Source of the DNA: CAZWZG01 sp964638245 | Lineage (GTDB): Bacteria > Pseudomonadota > Alphaproteobacteria > Rhodobacterales > Rhodobacteraceae | Direction: 5' to 3' | Assembly: GCA_964638245.1 (NCBI GenBank) | Contig: CAZWZG010000005.1 | Coordinates: forward strand, 1 to 44,536 | Length of the DNA: 44,536 nucleotides | Part shown: piece by piece, positions 24,523 to 32,454 of the stretch | Numbering within the stretch: position 1 is the stretch's first letter | How the letters are laid out: every line of letters starts with the position of its first letter | Made by a program: the position numbers and the translations under genes | The notes under the pieces: generated by a model | What the model saw: the letters and a program-made list of their open reading frames with translations, nothing else | The model's database searches: none | What the model was told of the DNA's origin: nothing

Positions 24523-25533
24523 CTATCCACTCACTAGCTGATTCGATGCCATTGACGGATTGAACATCGTGGCCTGTCCCCGCCCAGCATTCTTTGACAG
24601 ATACGTTGCGGCGTCGGCGTCCAGCAGCATCCGATCACTATCAGGCTGTTCGTAGTCGGATGAGACTGAAATTCCGAGGCTGGCAGAGATGCGACATTCT
24701 ACGGCTCCAAACGGGATTGGCTCTTCGATTTTTGCGATGATGCGCCTGGAAATCGAAGCAAGGTTTTCGGGATCTGTTTCACTTTGGAAAACCAGGACAA
24801 ACTCATCACCCCCAACCCGCGCGACAAGATCATCAGCGCGCACCGACTCCATGAGAATTTTTGACACGCGCCGGAGGACTACGTCACCCGCCGCGTGCCC
24901 ATAAGTGTCGTTCACCTTTTTGAAGTGGTCCAAGTCAATATGGATGATGGCAAATGGCTTCAGTCTCGAGGCCGCCCGACTAAGAACCTGCTCAAGCGCC
25001 CGTCTGTTTGATACGCCGGTCAACTCGTCTGTCCGTGAACGCTCTTCCGCGTTCGCGCGGGCCGCCTGAAGTCTCTGGTTCAGACGGCGCGTATCTTCCA
25101 TGGCCACAGATTTGGCTTCCACAAGGTACAACATCTCTATCGCCAAGTCGGTGGGTGCAAAATCGGGCCCACTCAATTCGAAGCGGCGCACCGCTTCCAT
25201 TATTGAGATTCCAAAAGACAAATTCAGCACCATGCCTTGGCCATCGTTCTCGGGGTAGGCAATGCCCTTCATCTGAACGGCGCGTTCACCTTGCAATTGG
25301 AGGTGAAGAGGCAATCCAGCCTTACCCATGAGCGCGTCCATTGTCTGAATGCCTCGCGGACGTCGCAGCGCGAAAAGTTCAAAGAACGAATGTAAATTGC
25401 CGTCACATGTTCCGATCAGTTTTTCGATCGTTGGCGCCGCATGCATGATGCGTCCTTGGCTGTCCAGCCTCAAATGCATTGGCATCAAACCGTCAAGGGC
25501 AGCAGAGGGGATTTCAACAGAACTATGGGTCAT
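24523..25533 (-). CDS. HNOBA-GGDEF diguanylate cyclase, partner of the H-NOX-like protein
   Basis: A 336-residue cytoplasmic protein. Residues about 18-155 resemble the HNOBA (H-NOX-associated) domain: MHLRLDSQGRIMHAAPTIEK, FFELFALRRPRGIQTMDALM and, near the end, FAPTDLAIEMLYLVEAKSVA leading into a signalling helix. Residues about 165-330 are a GGDEF domain, with DELTGVSNRRALE, HIDLDHFKKVNDTYGH and an intact GGDEF at 241-245. The inhibitory I-site RxxD is present (RADD, 232-235), so it should make c-di-GMP and be product-inhibited. Its ATG overlaps the H-NOX-like gene by four bases. This pairing is the known architecture in which H-NOX controls a cyclase. Confidence 0.88.
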   Translation of the reverse strand: MTHSSVEIPSAALDGLMPMHLRLDSQGRIMHAAPTIEKLIGTCDGNLHSFFELFALRRPRGIQTMDALMGKAGLPLHLQLQGERAVQMKGIAYPENDGQGMVLNLSFGISIMEAVRRFELSGPDFAPTDLAIEMLYLVEAKSVAMEDTRRLNQRLQAARANAEERSRTDELTGVSNRRALEQVLSRAASRLKPFAIIHIDLDHFKKVNDTYGHAAGDVVLRRVSKILMESVRADDLVARVGGDEFVLVFQSETDPENLASISRRIIAKIEEPIPFGAVECRISASLGISVSSDYEQPDSDRMLLDADAATYLSKNAGRGQATMFNPSMASNQLVSG

Positions 25534-26114
25534 GCGGAACTCACCAATTCGAAAGGTTTCGCCTCAGCAAACTCGGTTTGGTGGACCGCTATCTTCAGTT
25601 TGCCAGGCTCCGTAAGGTCGATCATCGCAAGGCTTCCGTAGTCGTCGGCCATGGCTCTAATGACCCCTACCAAGATATGCCCGAAGTCAAATTCATTTCG
25701 GGCAACAAGAAGGTCGTACTCAAGCGGTCCTGTCTCAAGCAGCTCTAGTGATGGCAATCTTAAGTCAGAAACTGCAAGACGTGCGCGATCCGGAAGATCG
25801 TCCAGGGAATGCAAAAAATCAGGAAACGTTACGCCGCTGAATCGAAGCAACCGGCGGAGCGCATCCATGTTTGGATGCGAAACGAGATAGGTTCCAAGAT
25901 CTTCGAGCACATCCGAACGCGCCTTGCCAAGGAGTTCCACCGCAGCGGCCAGAATGCTTCCGAAGTCGAAGCCGGTAACTGGATCGGCCTCGCCTGCGTC
26001 AAAATCGAAAAACTCGACCTCGGAGTCAGCAATCGACTCAATCGCCTCCCAAGCCTCGGCACCGTAGGTGTCGCGGAGAAAGCCCTCTAGCGCGCGGTTG
26101 ATCAGCACGTTCAT
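25530..26114 (-). CDS. H-NOX-like (heme NO-binding) protein lacking the proximal heme histidine
   Basis: A 194-residue protein with the H-NOX outline: MNVLINRALEGFLRDTYGAE at the start, LGTYLVSHPNMDALRRLLRF mid-way, then TFPDFLHSLDDLPDRARLAV. In heme-binding H-NOX the segment reads L-D-x-L/V-H, with His ligating iron; here that position is Pro108 (codon CCG, 25793-25791). The usual Tyr-x-Ser-x-Arg heme-propionate motif also appears degenerate, reading near LLVARNEF with only the Arg kept. So it is either heme-free or binds heme differently. AAGGGG eight bases before the ATG fixes the start. It overlaps the HNOBA-GGDEF gene by ATGA and probably regulates it. Confidence 0.8.
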   Translation of the reverse strand: MNVLINRALEGFLRDTYGAEAWEAIESIADSEVEFFDFDAGEADPVTGFDFGSILAAAVELLGKARSDVLEDLGTYLVSHPNMDALRRLLRFSGVTFPDFLHSLDDLPDRARLAVSDLRLPSLELLETGPLEYDLLVARNEFDFGHILVGVIRAMADDYGSLAMIDLTEPGKLKIAVHQTEFAEAKPFELVSSA

Positions 26115-26173
26115 GCGCAAAACCCCTTAGTCCGCGCTCTTGTACGGCCCAGTCTTTAAGAAATCCCAAATGC

Positions 26174-27730
26174 CTAGAAATCAGTTGGCGCGCCCCCTTC
26201 TTTTTTTCGACGCGCGACAAATTCCTCGAGTGCGCCGCGCGCTGAATCGTCCATAGGCGGGGCTTCGAACTCGGCAATGATCGCCTTGAACAACCGATGC
26301 GCCCGTTCTGCCGTCCAGACCGCCCCATCAATGTCCCAGGCTTCAAAGTTGCGCCAATCGCTCAGGAAGGGCTGGTAGAACGCCGTTTCGTAGCGGTCTT
26401 GCGTGTGTTGGATCCCGAAGAAATGGCCTGAACTTCCGACTTCCTCAATCGCATCAAGCGCGATGCTTGGCGCGTCTGTCGCAGTGATCATCGGATCCAT
26501 ATAGCGCTGAATTTGCTGAAGGATTTCGCAGTCCATAATCAGCTTTTCCGGGCTCGCGATCAGCCCGCCTTCAAGCCATCCCGCAGCATGATAAACCAGA
26601 TTGGTGCCCGACTGGACCGCCGCCCAAAGCGAAGCCGAAGTTTCCCACATCGCCTGACCATCTGGCACATTGGATGCGCATGCCCCCGACGACCGCAGCG
26701 GCAGGCCGTAAAACCGCGCCATTTGACCTGTCATTTGCGTGGCGCGAATGTACTCCGGCGTCCCAAAGGCAGGCGCTCCTGACTTCATATCGACGTTGGA
26801 TGTAAACGTTCCGATTGCACAAGGCGATCCCGGCGCGACGTATTGGAAAAGTGCAATCGCGGCCAGTCCTTCAGCAATTGATTGGGCCACGGCCCCCGCC
26901 ATCGTCACAGGCGCCATCGCCCCGGCAAGCGTGAATGGCGTCACGATGACCCCCTGCCCGCGCCGCACGCAACGCAAACACCCGTCGATCATCGGCTCGT
27001 CATGCTTGAGCGGCGATGTCGAATTGATGTTGGTGTACATGCGCGGCGTGGCCTGAAATTCGTCCTCGCTCAGACCGGCAGCGATCTTCACCATTTCCAT
27101 GACGTCTTCGACGCGTTCTTGGCCTAGCGAGTAAGCATGCAAGGCCTTGTCCGTAAGCGTCAGCTTGTCAAAAAGCACGTCCAGATGGCGTGTGCTGGCG
27201 TGAATATCCACGGGCTCGACCGGGTATCCCGCGGTGAGGTGGATACAATTGAACGCTTGTGCCAATTTCAGAAGGTTCGCGCATTGCTCACGGGTGCCAG
27301 GCACTTTTCCTGTTTCAAGATCCCAGTAGTTCGGAGGCGAGGCAACCACGCAGAAATTGATATGGTTGTCCCCAAGCGTGATTTTGCGGTCCGGATTGCG
27401 CGGCGTGATCGTGAACGAGTCCGGTGCTTTTGCGACCATCTCCATGACGAAGTCCTCGTCCATGAAGACAGTTTGCCCTTCAATGCGAACGCCTGCCTGT
27501 TTGAAGATCGCAAGAGCCTCGGCGTTGAGAAACTCGATCCCGATCTTTGACAGGATGTGCATCGCCCCTTTGTGGATGGCTTGCACACCGTCGGGCCCCA
27601 GCGGCTCGACAGGTGGGTCTGTCATGATGGGCGGCGCCCATGGCATCTGGCTGATCTGGCCTGCACTCGCGCGGCGGGTGTTTGCGGAGCGTCCACCGGA
27701 GCGGCGGCGTGTCGAGGCGTCTCTGGGCAT
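26174..27730 (-). CDS. MttB-like trimethylamine methyltransferase family protein
   Basis: A 518-residue protein of the MttB superfamily, corrinoid-dependent methyltransferases acting on quaternary amines. Recognisable parts are GPDGVQAIHKGAMHILSKIG (about residues 45-64), PPNYWDLETGKVPGTREQCA and the C-terminal EEVGSSGHFFGIQHTQDRYE. No in-frame amber codon occurs, so it belongs to the large non-pyrrolysine group, whose known members demethylate glycine betaine and related compounds; the substrate here is unknown. I take the ATG at 27730 giving MPRDASTRRRSGG. A MarR regulator is divergent 125 bases away. No corrinoid protein or activase gene is in the window. Confidence 0.85.
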   Translation of the reverse strand: MPRDASTRRRSGGRSANTRRASAGQISQMPWAPPIMTDPPVEPLGPDGVQAIHKGAMHILSKIGIEFLNAEALAIFKQAGVRIEGQTVFMDEDFVMEMVAKAPDSFTITPRNPDRKITLGDNHINFCVVASPPNYWDLETGKVPGTREQCANLLKLAQAFNCIHLTAGYPVEPVDIHASTRHLDVLFDKLTLTDKALHAYSLGQERVEDVMEMVKIAAGLSEDEFQATPRMYTNINSTSPLKHDEPMIDGCLRCVRRGQGVIVTPFTLAGAMAPVTMAGAVAQSIAEGLAAIALFQYVAPGSPCAIGTFTSNVDMKSGAPAFGTPEYIRATQMTGQMARFYGLPLRSSGACASNVPDGQAMWETSASLWAAVQSGTNLVYHAAGWLEGGLIASPEKLIMDCEILQQIQRYMDPMITATDAPSIALDAIEEVGSSGHFFGIQHTQDRYETAFYQPFLSDWRNFEAWDIDGAVWTAERAHRLFKAIIAEFEAPPMDDSARGALEEFVARRKKEGGAPTDF

Positions 27731-27793
27731 GGGCAACCATCCTTTGTCGCATGCCAGTAAGCCCAAGCGCCCCGTGGTTGAGTTGCAGAAAAC

Positions 27794-27808
27794 CGACAGA
27801 AAATGTCG
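27794..27808. promoter_or_regulatory. Inverted repeat in the MttB-like/MarR divergent promoter region
   Basis: CGACA-gaaaa-TGTCG is a perfect 5-bp-arm inverted repeat midway between the divergent starts, a possible operator for the adjacent MarR-family regulator. Short arms make chance occurrence possible. Confidence 0.25.
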
Positions 27809-27855
27809 CGTTCGCCTCTGGTTGACTTGTCTTCAGAGAGGTGGGACGAAACCCC

Positions 27856-28308
27856 ATGACAGCCCCACCATACCGACTTCACGCCTCTTTGGGATACAAG
27901 CTTTCGCTGGCCGCTCGCCTGCAGGAACGGCGGTTGGAGGCGGACCTGAAAGAGCTTGGCATGACACGGACGACTTGGTGCGTTCTTCTTGCCGTGGCGG
28001 TTGAAGGGCTTTCCAAACCCTCCGAGATCGCAACGTTTATCGGGATTGATCGCACGGCGACCTCGCGCGCTTTGCGCCATATGGAAGAAGAAGAACTCAT
28101 CGCGCGCTCCGGGCGATCGGATGACAAACGCTTTCGCACGGTAAAGATCACCGAAAAAGGTCAGGCGCTGCTGGATCAGGGGTCACCCAAAGCGCGCGCC
28201 AATAACGCAGCCATGTCAGCCAAGCTGAGCGAGGCAGAAGAAGTGCAACTGATGAAGGCGCTGAATGCGCTCATTCGCGGGGAACCGGCGGGCTTGTCGC
28301 GGTTCTAG
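27856..28308 (+). CDS. MarR-family transcriptional regulator
   Basis: A 150-residue winged-helix regulator. The recognition region reads GLSKPSEIATFIGIDRTATS with RALRHMEEEELIARSGRSDD as wing entry (about residues 51-90), and TVKITEKGQALLDQG follows, all typical of MarR proteins, which act as dimers and respond to small ligands. The start is taken at the ATG 27856; a GTG at 27841 is in frame. It is divergent from the MttB-like gene and is a likely regulator of it. Its stop codon is part of an inverted repeat shared with the convergent exporter gene. Confidence 0.9.
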   Translation: MTAPPYRLHASLGYKLSLAARLQERRLEADLKELGMTRTTWCVLLAVAVEGLSKPSEIATFIGIDRTATSRALRHMEEEELIARSGRSDDKRFRTVKITEKGQALLDQGSPKARANNAAMSAKLSEAEEVQLMKALNALIRGEPAGLSRF

Positions 28309-28346
28309 CAAGCAGTGAATTTGGAGTGCGCTGCTTTTGCCTAGAA
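28303..28346. terminator. Inverted repeat spanning two convergent stop codons, probable bidirectional terminator
   Basis: TTCTAG-CAAGCAG (28303-28315) faces CTGCTTTTG-c-CTAGAA (28331-28346) around a 15-base loop. The stem includes the TAG stop of the MarR gene and the TAG stop of the ArgO-like gene. T-runs are short (TTTT), so strength is uncertain. Confidence 0.45.
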
Positions 28347-28949
28347 GAGGATCAACTTCAGCGCAATCGCCCACATCACCAGGCCGATCCCTGCATCAAT
28401 GACGCGCCATGCCCCCGGACGGGCCACGAGCGGGGCAAGAAAGCGCGCTCCAAAACCGAGCGAGAAGAAAAAGACAAAGGAAGCGACAATCGCGCCCGTA
28501 CCGAACACCCACTCAAACCCCGGGTAGTTTGTTGAAATCGATCCGATCAGCGCGAACGTGTCGAGATATACATGCGGATTGAGCCAAGTGAAGGCGAGTG
28601 CTGTCAGGATCGCGCGTTTCAGGCTGCCCTTTTCGTTGCGTGCCGCTTTGAGTTCCGATCCACCCCGCCACGCTGACAGTAGGCTCAGCGCCCCATAAGC
28701 AAACAGAAAGAGCGCGCCGCCCCATTTGAAAACGTCAATCGCTGAAGGATAGGCGTCGACCACCCAGCCGAAACCGGCAACGCCCGCTGCGATCAACAGC
28801 GAATCCGAGATTGCGAAAATCAGGACCAGCGGCAGCACATGTGCCCGCATCAGCCCTTGCCGCAGCAGAAAGGCGTTCTGTGCCCCGATCGCAATGATCA
28901 GGCTGAGGCCAAGGCCGAAACCGGCCAGGGCCGCTTGGAGTCCTGTCAT
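28341..28949 (-). CDS. LysE/ArgO-family amino-acid exporter
   Basis: A 202-residue membrane protein of the LysE superfamily, closest in pattern to ArgO/LysE (arginine and lysine efflux). Six hydrophobic helices are visible, and the family motif IIAIGAQNAFLLRQGLMRAH is at about residues 18-37; FTWLNPHVYLDTFALIGSIS is at about residues 119-138. Exported substrate is probably a basic amino acid. It starts 6 bases after the yebC stop, so the two are likely cotranscribed. It is convergent with the MarR gene. Confidence 0.9.
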   Translation of the reverse strand: MTGLQAALAGFGLGLSLIIAIGAQNAFLLRQGLMRAHVLPLVLIFAISDSLLIAAGVAGFGWVVDAYPSAIDVFKWGGALFLFAYGALSLLSAWRGGSELKAARNEKGSLKRAILTALAFTWLNPHVYLDTFALIGSISTNYPGFEWVFGTGAIVASFVFFFSLGFGARFLAPLVARPGAWRVIDAGIGLVMWAIALKLILF

Positions 28950-28955
28950 CGTCGG

Positions 28956-29702
28956 TTAGGCCGAAAGAGCTTCCATGACCTCGTCCGAGATTTCGAAGTT
29001 GGCCGTGACCCGTTGGATGTCGTCGTCATCCTCAAGGACTTCGATCAAACGCATCAGCTTTTGCGCCGTCTCGAGGTCCAGTTCCGTCGTGATGTTCGGC
29101 TTCCAAATCAGCTGCGTGTTCTCCGCCTCTCCAAGTTCGGCCTCAAGTGCAGAAGAAACGTCGTTCAAATCTGAGTCGGCACAGTAGATCACGTGACCGT
29201 CCTCGGAACTTTCGACATCTTCGGCTCCAGCTTCGATTGCTGCCAGCATGACCGTATCCGCGTCGGCCGTTTCCGAGAGATACGTCACCTCACCTTTTCG
29301 ATCGAACATGAAACCGACCGAGCCAGTTTCGCCAAGGTTGCCGCCGTTCTTGCCGAAGGTCGAGCGTACGGTGGAGGCGGTCCGGTTGCGGTTGTCGGTC
29401 ATCGCCTCGACGATGACGGCCACGCCGCCCGGCCCGTAGCCTTCATATCGGATTTCCTCGTACTCTTCGGCATCGCCCCCCATCGCCTTCTTGATCGCGC
29501 GATCAATGTTGTCGTTGGGCATGGATTGAGACTTGGCCTGTTTCACGGCCAGACGCAGGCGCGGGTTCTTATCCGGGTCAGGGTCGCCCATTTTGGCCGC
29601 GACGGTGATCTCCTTGGACAGCTTTGAAAACAGCTTGGAGCGGGCCGCGTCCTGACGTCCCTTGCGGTGCTGGATATTTGCCCATTTGGAATGGCCTGCC
29701 AT
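28956..29702 (-). CDS. yebC: YebC/PmpR-family protein
   Basis: A 248-residue protein with the invariant N-terminus MAGHSKWANIQHRKGRQDAA and three-domain YebC outline, including YEGYGPGGVAVIVEAMTDNR (about residues 84-103). The family was described as DNA-binding regulators (PmpR) and more recently linked to translation of proline-rich stretches by the ribosome; both are family knowledge, not visible here. GGAGAG precedes the ATG. It is divergent from the TetA-like gene. In many alphaproteobacteria yebC lies near ruvC; that is not seen on this side. Confidence 0.95.
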   Translation of the reverse strand: MAGHSKWANIQHRKGRQDAARSKLFSKLSKEITVAAKMGDPDPDKNPRLRLAVKQAKSQSMPNDNIDRAIKKAMGGDAEEYEEIRYEGYGPGGVAVIVEAMTDNRNRTASTVRSTFGKNGGNLGETGSVGFMFDRKGEVTYLSETADADTVMLAAIEAGAEDVESSEDGHVIYCADSDLNDVSSALEAELGEAENTQLIWKPNITTELDLETAQKLMRLIEVLEDDDDIQRVTANFEISDEVMEALSA

Positions 29703-29825
29703 GGGTCTCTCCCTGCTTCAGTTGCGGATCAGAGGCTCTATAGGACAAGGCAACGCCAAAGGGCAATGGTCGGGGTCAGCAGGGCCTGACTTGCGCCCGG
29801 GGCGCAACTGGCTAGGAGTGGCTAC

Positions 29826-31016
29826 GTGAAACTCAGCGGACCATTTCTCTTCATCCTCGCGACCCTGATGATTGACGCCATCGGGATCGGCATCGTGTTT
29901 CCGATCATGCCCGACCTGATGGAGCGCGTGGGCGCTGGCAGCACGGCCGAAGGGGCGCTTTGGGGCGGGATCATGATGTCGGCATACGCTGCGGCGATGT
30001 TCCTATTTGGTCCTGTCGTGGGAAGCCTGTCGGACGCCTTCGGGCGCCGCCTCGTTCTAATCGCAGCACTCGTGACGCTGACGATTGATTACGTGATCAT
30101 GGCGCTGGCACAGGACTATTGGCTGTTGCTCGTAGGACGGATCCTGGCAGGAGTTGCTGGGGCCACCTACATCACCGCGACCGCCTACATATCGGACATC
30201 GCCAAACCCGAAGAGCGTGGGGCGGCCTTTGGTATGATAGGCGCGGCGTTCGGCTTGGGCTTTGTCATTGGACCCGCCTTGGGAGGCATCGCGGCAGGCT
30301 GGCATATAACGGCACCGTTCTGGATCGCGGCTGGACTATCCGCCATCAATGTCGCGTTCGGGATCTTTATCCTTCCAGAGTCGCTGAAACCCGAGAATCG
30401 CCGCCCTTTTGGACGTCGCGACCTGAACCCGTTTGGCATCATCGCACGCGCCTTCAAAATCCCCGGCCTCGCCGTTCCGTTGATCTGCATCTTTGTCTTC
30501 GAGTTCGCAAATATGGTCTACGTCACGCTCTGGGCGTTTTGGGGCCGGGAAGTCTTCGACTGGGACGCCTTCGTGATCGGCGTGTCGCTTGCAGGATACG
30601 GCGTCCTGATCGCTATCGTTCAGGCCGGTGTCTTGCCCCAGCTCACTCGGCGGTTCGGAGACTACCGAACGCTGATCTTCGCGACGACTGCGTCAATCAT
30701 TGCCTTCATCGGCTTTGGATTCGCCGAGGCGCTTTGGGCGGTATTCGTCTTTTTGCCGATTGCCGCACTCGCAGACATGGCCCCGCCCTTGATGACGGCG
30801 TTCGCGGCAAACCGGGTTGGAGATGATCAGCAAGGCCTCGTTCAGGGCGTCATCGCGTCGCTGTCCTCGGTCGCCGCCGTCGCTGCGCCACTGGTCATGA
30901 CAGCCACGTTCGAGCAGTTCGTCGGAACACAAGGGCTCTACTTCCCCGGAGCGCCGTACCTGCTCGCCGCGCTCTTGGTTTTGGGCATAGTCCCCGTCCT
31001 TCGACGTTTAAGGTGA
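29826..31016 (+). CDS. TetA-like MFS efflux transporter
   Basis: A 396-residue major facilitator protein with twelve apparent helices, of the Tet (TCR/Tet) drug:H+ antiporter type. Helix 1 reads LATLMIDAIGIGIVFPIMPD, and motif A, GSLSDAFGRRLVLI, is in the first cytoplasmic loop at about residues 66-79; motif C-like GLGFVIGPALGGIAAG is in helix 5. Chromosomal members of this type in marine bacteria are common and the natural substrate is usually unknown, so tetracycline resistance should not be assumed. The start is GTG with AGGAG eight bases before it. Confidence 0.9.
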   Translation: MKLSGPFLFILATLMIDAIGIGIVFPIMPDLMERVGAGSTAEGALWGGIMMSAYAAAMFLFGPVVGSLSDAFGRRLVLIAALVTLTIDYVIMALAQDYWLLLVGRILAGVAGATYITATAYISDIAKPEERGAAFGMIGAAFGLGFVIGPALGGIAAGWHITAPFWIAAGLSAINVAFGIFILPESLKPENRRPFGRRDLNPFGIIARAFKIPGLAVPLICIFVFEFANMVYVTLWAFWGREVFDWDAFVIGVSLAGYGVLIAIVQAGVLPQLTRRFGDYRTLIFATTASIIAFIGFGFAEALWAVFVFLPIAALADMAPPLMTAFAANRVGDDQQGLVQGVIASLSSVAAVAAPLVMTATFEQFVGTQGLYFPGAPYLLAALLVLGIVPVLRRLR

Positions 31017-31058
31017 CTGGCGCAGCCGCACCTCAGCGCTCGTCGTGACGTTCGCCCC

Positions 31059-31196
31059 TTAGGATTGACTTCCGCTCGGCTTCCGCTCGAACCCGCTGCG
31101 CATAGCGCTGATCCATGCGCGCCATGCATACGACCACCAGAAGAATCGCCAAAAGGATGTCCCCAGCCAAAAGAAGATTGATCAATGCGTCCATAT
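31059..31196 (-). CDS. Small hypothetical membrane protein (45 residues), possibly frameshifted
   Basis: An ORF of 45 codons with AAGGAG about 9 bases before the ATG. It begins MDALINLLLAGDILLAILL, a single membrane helix, then reads WWSYAWRAWISAMRSG and ends at TAA. Removing two bases at the AGAG repeat (31139-31142) would instead give LLVVVCMARMDQRYAQRVRA and a charged tail stopping at 31033, which looks more like a natural small membrane protein. Which form is real cannot be decided here. It sits between the TetA-like gene and the Lrp regulator. Confidence 0.4.
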
Positions 31197-31295
31197 CGCT
31201 CGCTCCTTAGCCTCCTTACAAAAAACCTAGCATCCAGCGATTGGATGTCGATCTCGTGAAGAAAGCCCTACTGATCCGCGCTGATCCAATCGGTG

Positions 31296-31748
31296 TCAGG
31301 CGCGATCATCTTTTGGACTGCCCACTACGACATGGGTCGTGATCTGGCGCACATGCTGGATCGTGCCCAAGCGTTCGGTATGGAAATCCTTGTACGTCTC
31401 AAGATCAGCGCATTCGATCCGCAGAAGATACTCGAAGTTTCCAGTGATGTTGTGACACTCACGCACCTCGGGATTGCGCGAAACGGCGCGCTCGAACCCC
31501 TCCTGACTTTCCTTGGAGTGATCCGAAAGGCCAACCGTGACATAGGCGACGAACCCCTGCCCCATCGCCGTTGGGTTCAACACGGCCCGATAGCCTGAGA
31601 TCACACCGCGTCGCTCAAGTTCTTGCACGCGGCGCAAACAGGCCGACGCCGACAAACCAACCCGGTCTGCCAAGGCGGTGTTCGAAATCCTGCCCTCGTC
31701 CTGAAGGACGCGCAATATTCGTGCGTCAATATCATCAATCTTCGTCAT
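31296..31748 (-). CDS. Lrp/AsnC-family transcriptional regulator
   Basis: A 150-residue regulator. Residues about 5-60 are the AsnC-type helix-turn-helix (IDARILRVLQDEGRISNTAL, then SASACLRRVQELERRGVISG), and residues about 70-145 are the RAM ligand-binding domain with EVRECHNITGNFEYLLRIEC. Such proteins respond to amino acids. It is divergent from a LysE-family exporter 89 bases away, the classic arrangement in which the regulator controls export of its ligand. Confidence 0.94.
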   Translation of the reverse strand: MTKIDDIDARILRVLQDEGRISNTALADRVGLSASACLRRVQELERRGVISGYRAVLNPTAMGQGFVAYVTVGLSDHSKESQEGFERAVSRNPEVRECHNITGNFEYLLRIECADLETYKDFHTERLGTIQHVRQITTHVVVGSPKDDRA

Positions 31749-31837
31749 TCGTTGCAGAGTTTACGCGAAAGACCGGCCATTTTGCAATCACCTATCGCGG
31801 TTTTTGAGGCAGTTTGTGGCAACACTGGAGACACCCG

Positions 31838-32428
31838 ATGCCCGTTGAAATCCTTTTGGCCCTGTCCGGTTTTGCTTTCGTGTCCTCAATCACACCTGGA
31901 CCAAACAACCTGATGCTGATGGCGTCCGGCGTGAACTTCGGATTTCGCCGTACGGTGCCGCATATGCTGGGTGTCGGCCTTGGATTCACGCTTATGATCG
32001 TCCTGATCGGCATCGGGTTGATGGAGCTGTTTGAGGCCGTGCCCGTGACCTTCACGATCCTCAAGGTCGTCTGCGCGGTGTATCTGGCGTGGCTGGCATG
32101 GAAGATCGCGAACGCCGCAGAACCAAAGGCGGGCAGCGCCGCCGCACCGATGACCTTCTTTCAAGCCGCAGCCTTCCAGTGGGTCAATCCCAAAGCGTGG
32201 TTCATGGCCACTGCCGCGATCACCGCCTACGCGCCCGAGCGCAATCTGATGGCGGTTGTCCTTGTCGCCCTGGTTTTCGGAGCAATCAACATCCCTTGCG
32301 TTGGGGTCTGGACCATTCTTGGACAAAACCTTCGCCGTATTCTGGGCAATCCAACCCGGTTGCGCGTGTTCAATTGGTCGATGGCAGCACTTTTGATTGT
32401 CTCGGTCTGGCCTCTGCTGTTCACCTGA
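31838..32428 (+). CDS. LysE-family (RhtB-type) amino-acid exporter
   Basis: A 196-residue six-helix membrane protein. The N-terminal signature SSITPGPNNLMLMASGVNFG is at about residues 16-35, and WVNPKAWFMATAAITAYAPE at about 113-132, typical of RhtB/LeuE-like exporters. The ATG at 31838 has GGAG eight bases upstream. It is divergent from an Lrp/AsnC regulator that probably controls it. The substrate may be a neutral or branched-chain amino acid; that is not readable from sequence. Confidence 0.9.
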   Translation: MPVEILLALSGFAFVSSITPGPNNLMLMASGVNFGFRRTVPHMLGVGLGFTLMIVLIGIGLMELFEAVPVTFTILKVVCAVYLAWLAWKIANAAEPKAGSAAAPMTFFQAAAFQWVNPKAWFMATAAITAYAPERNLMAVVLVALVFGAINIPCVGVWTILGQNLRRILGNPTRLRVFNWSMAALLIVSVWPLLFT

Positions 32429-32454
32429 CGCAGCACGACCGCTAGGGTCCGGGC

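Noticed and set aside
29826..31016. Tetracycline resistance determinant
   Set aside because: The protein is TetA-like, but there is no TetR-type regulator or mobile element beside it, and chromosomal homologues in marine bacteria usually have other or unknown substrates. I call it only an MFS efflux protein.
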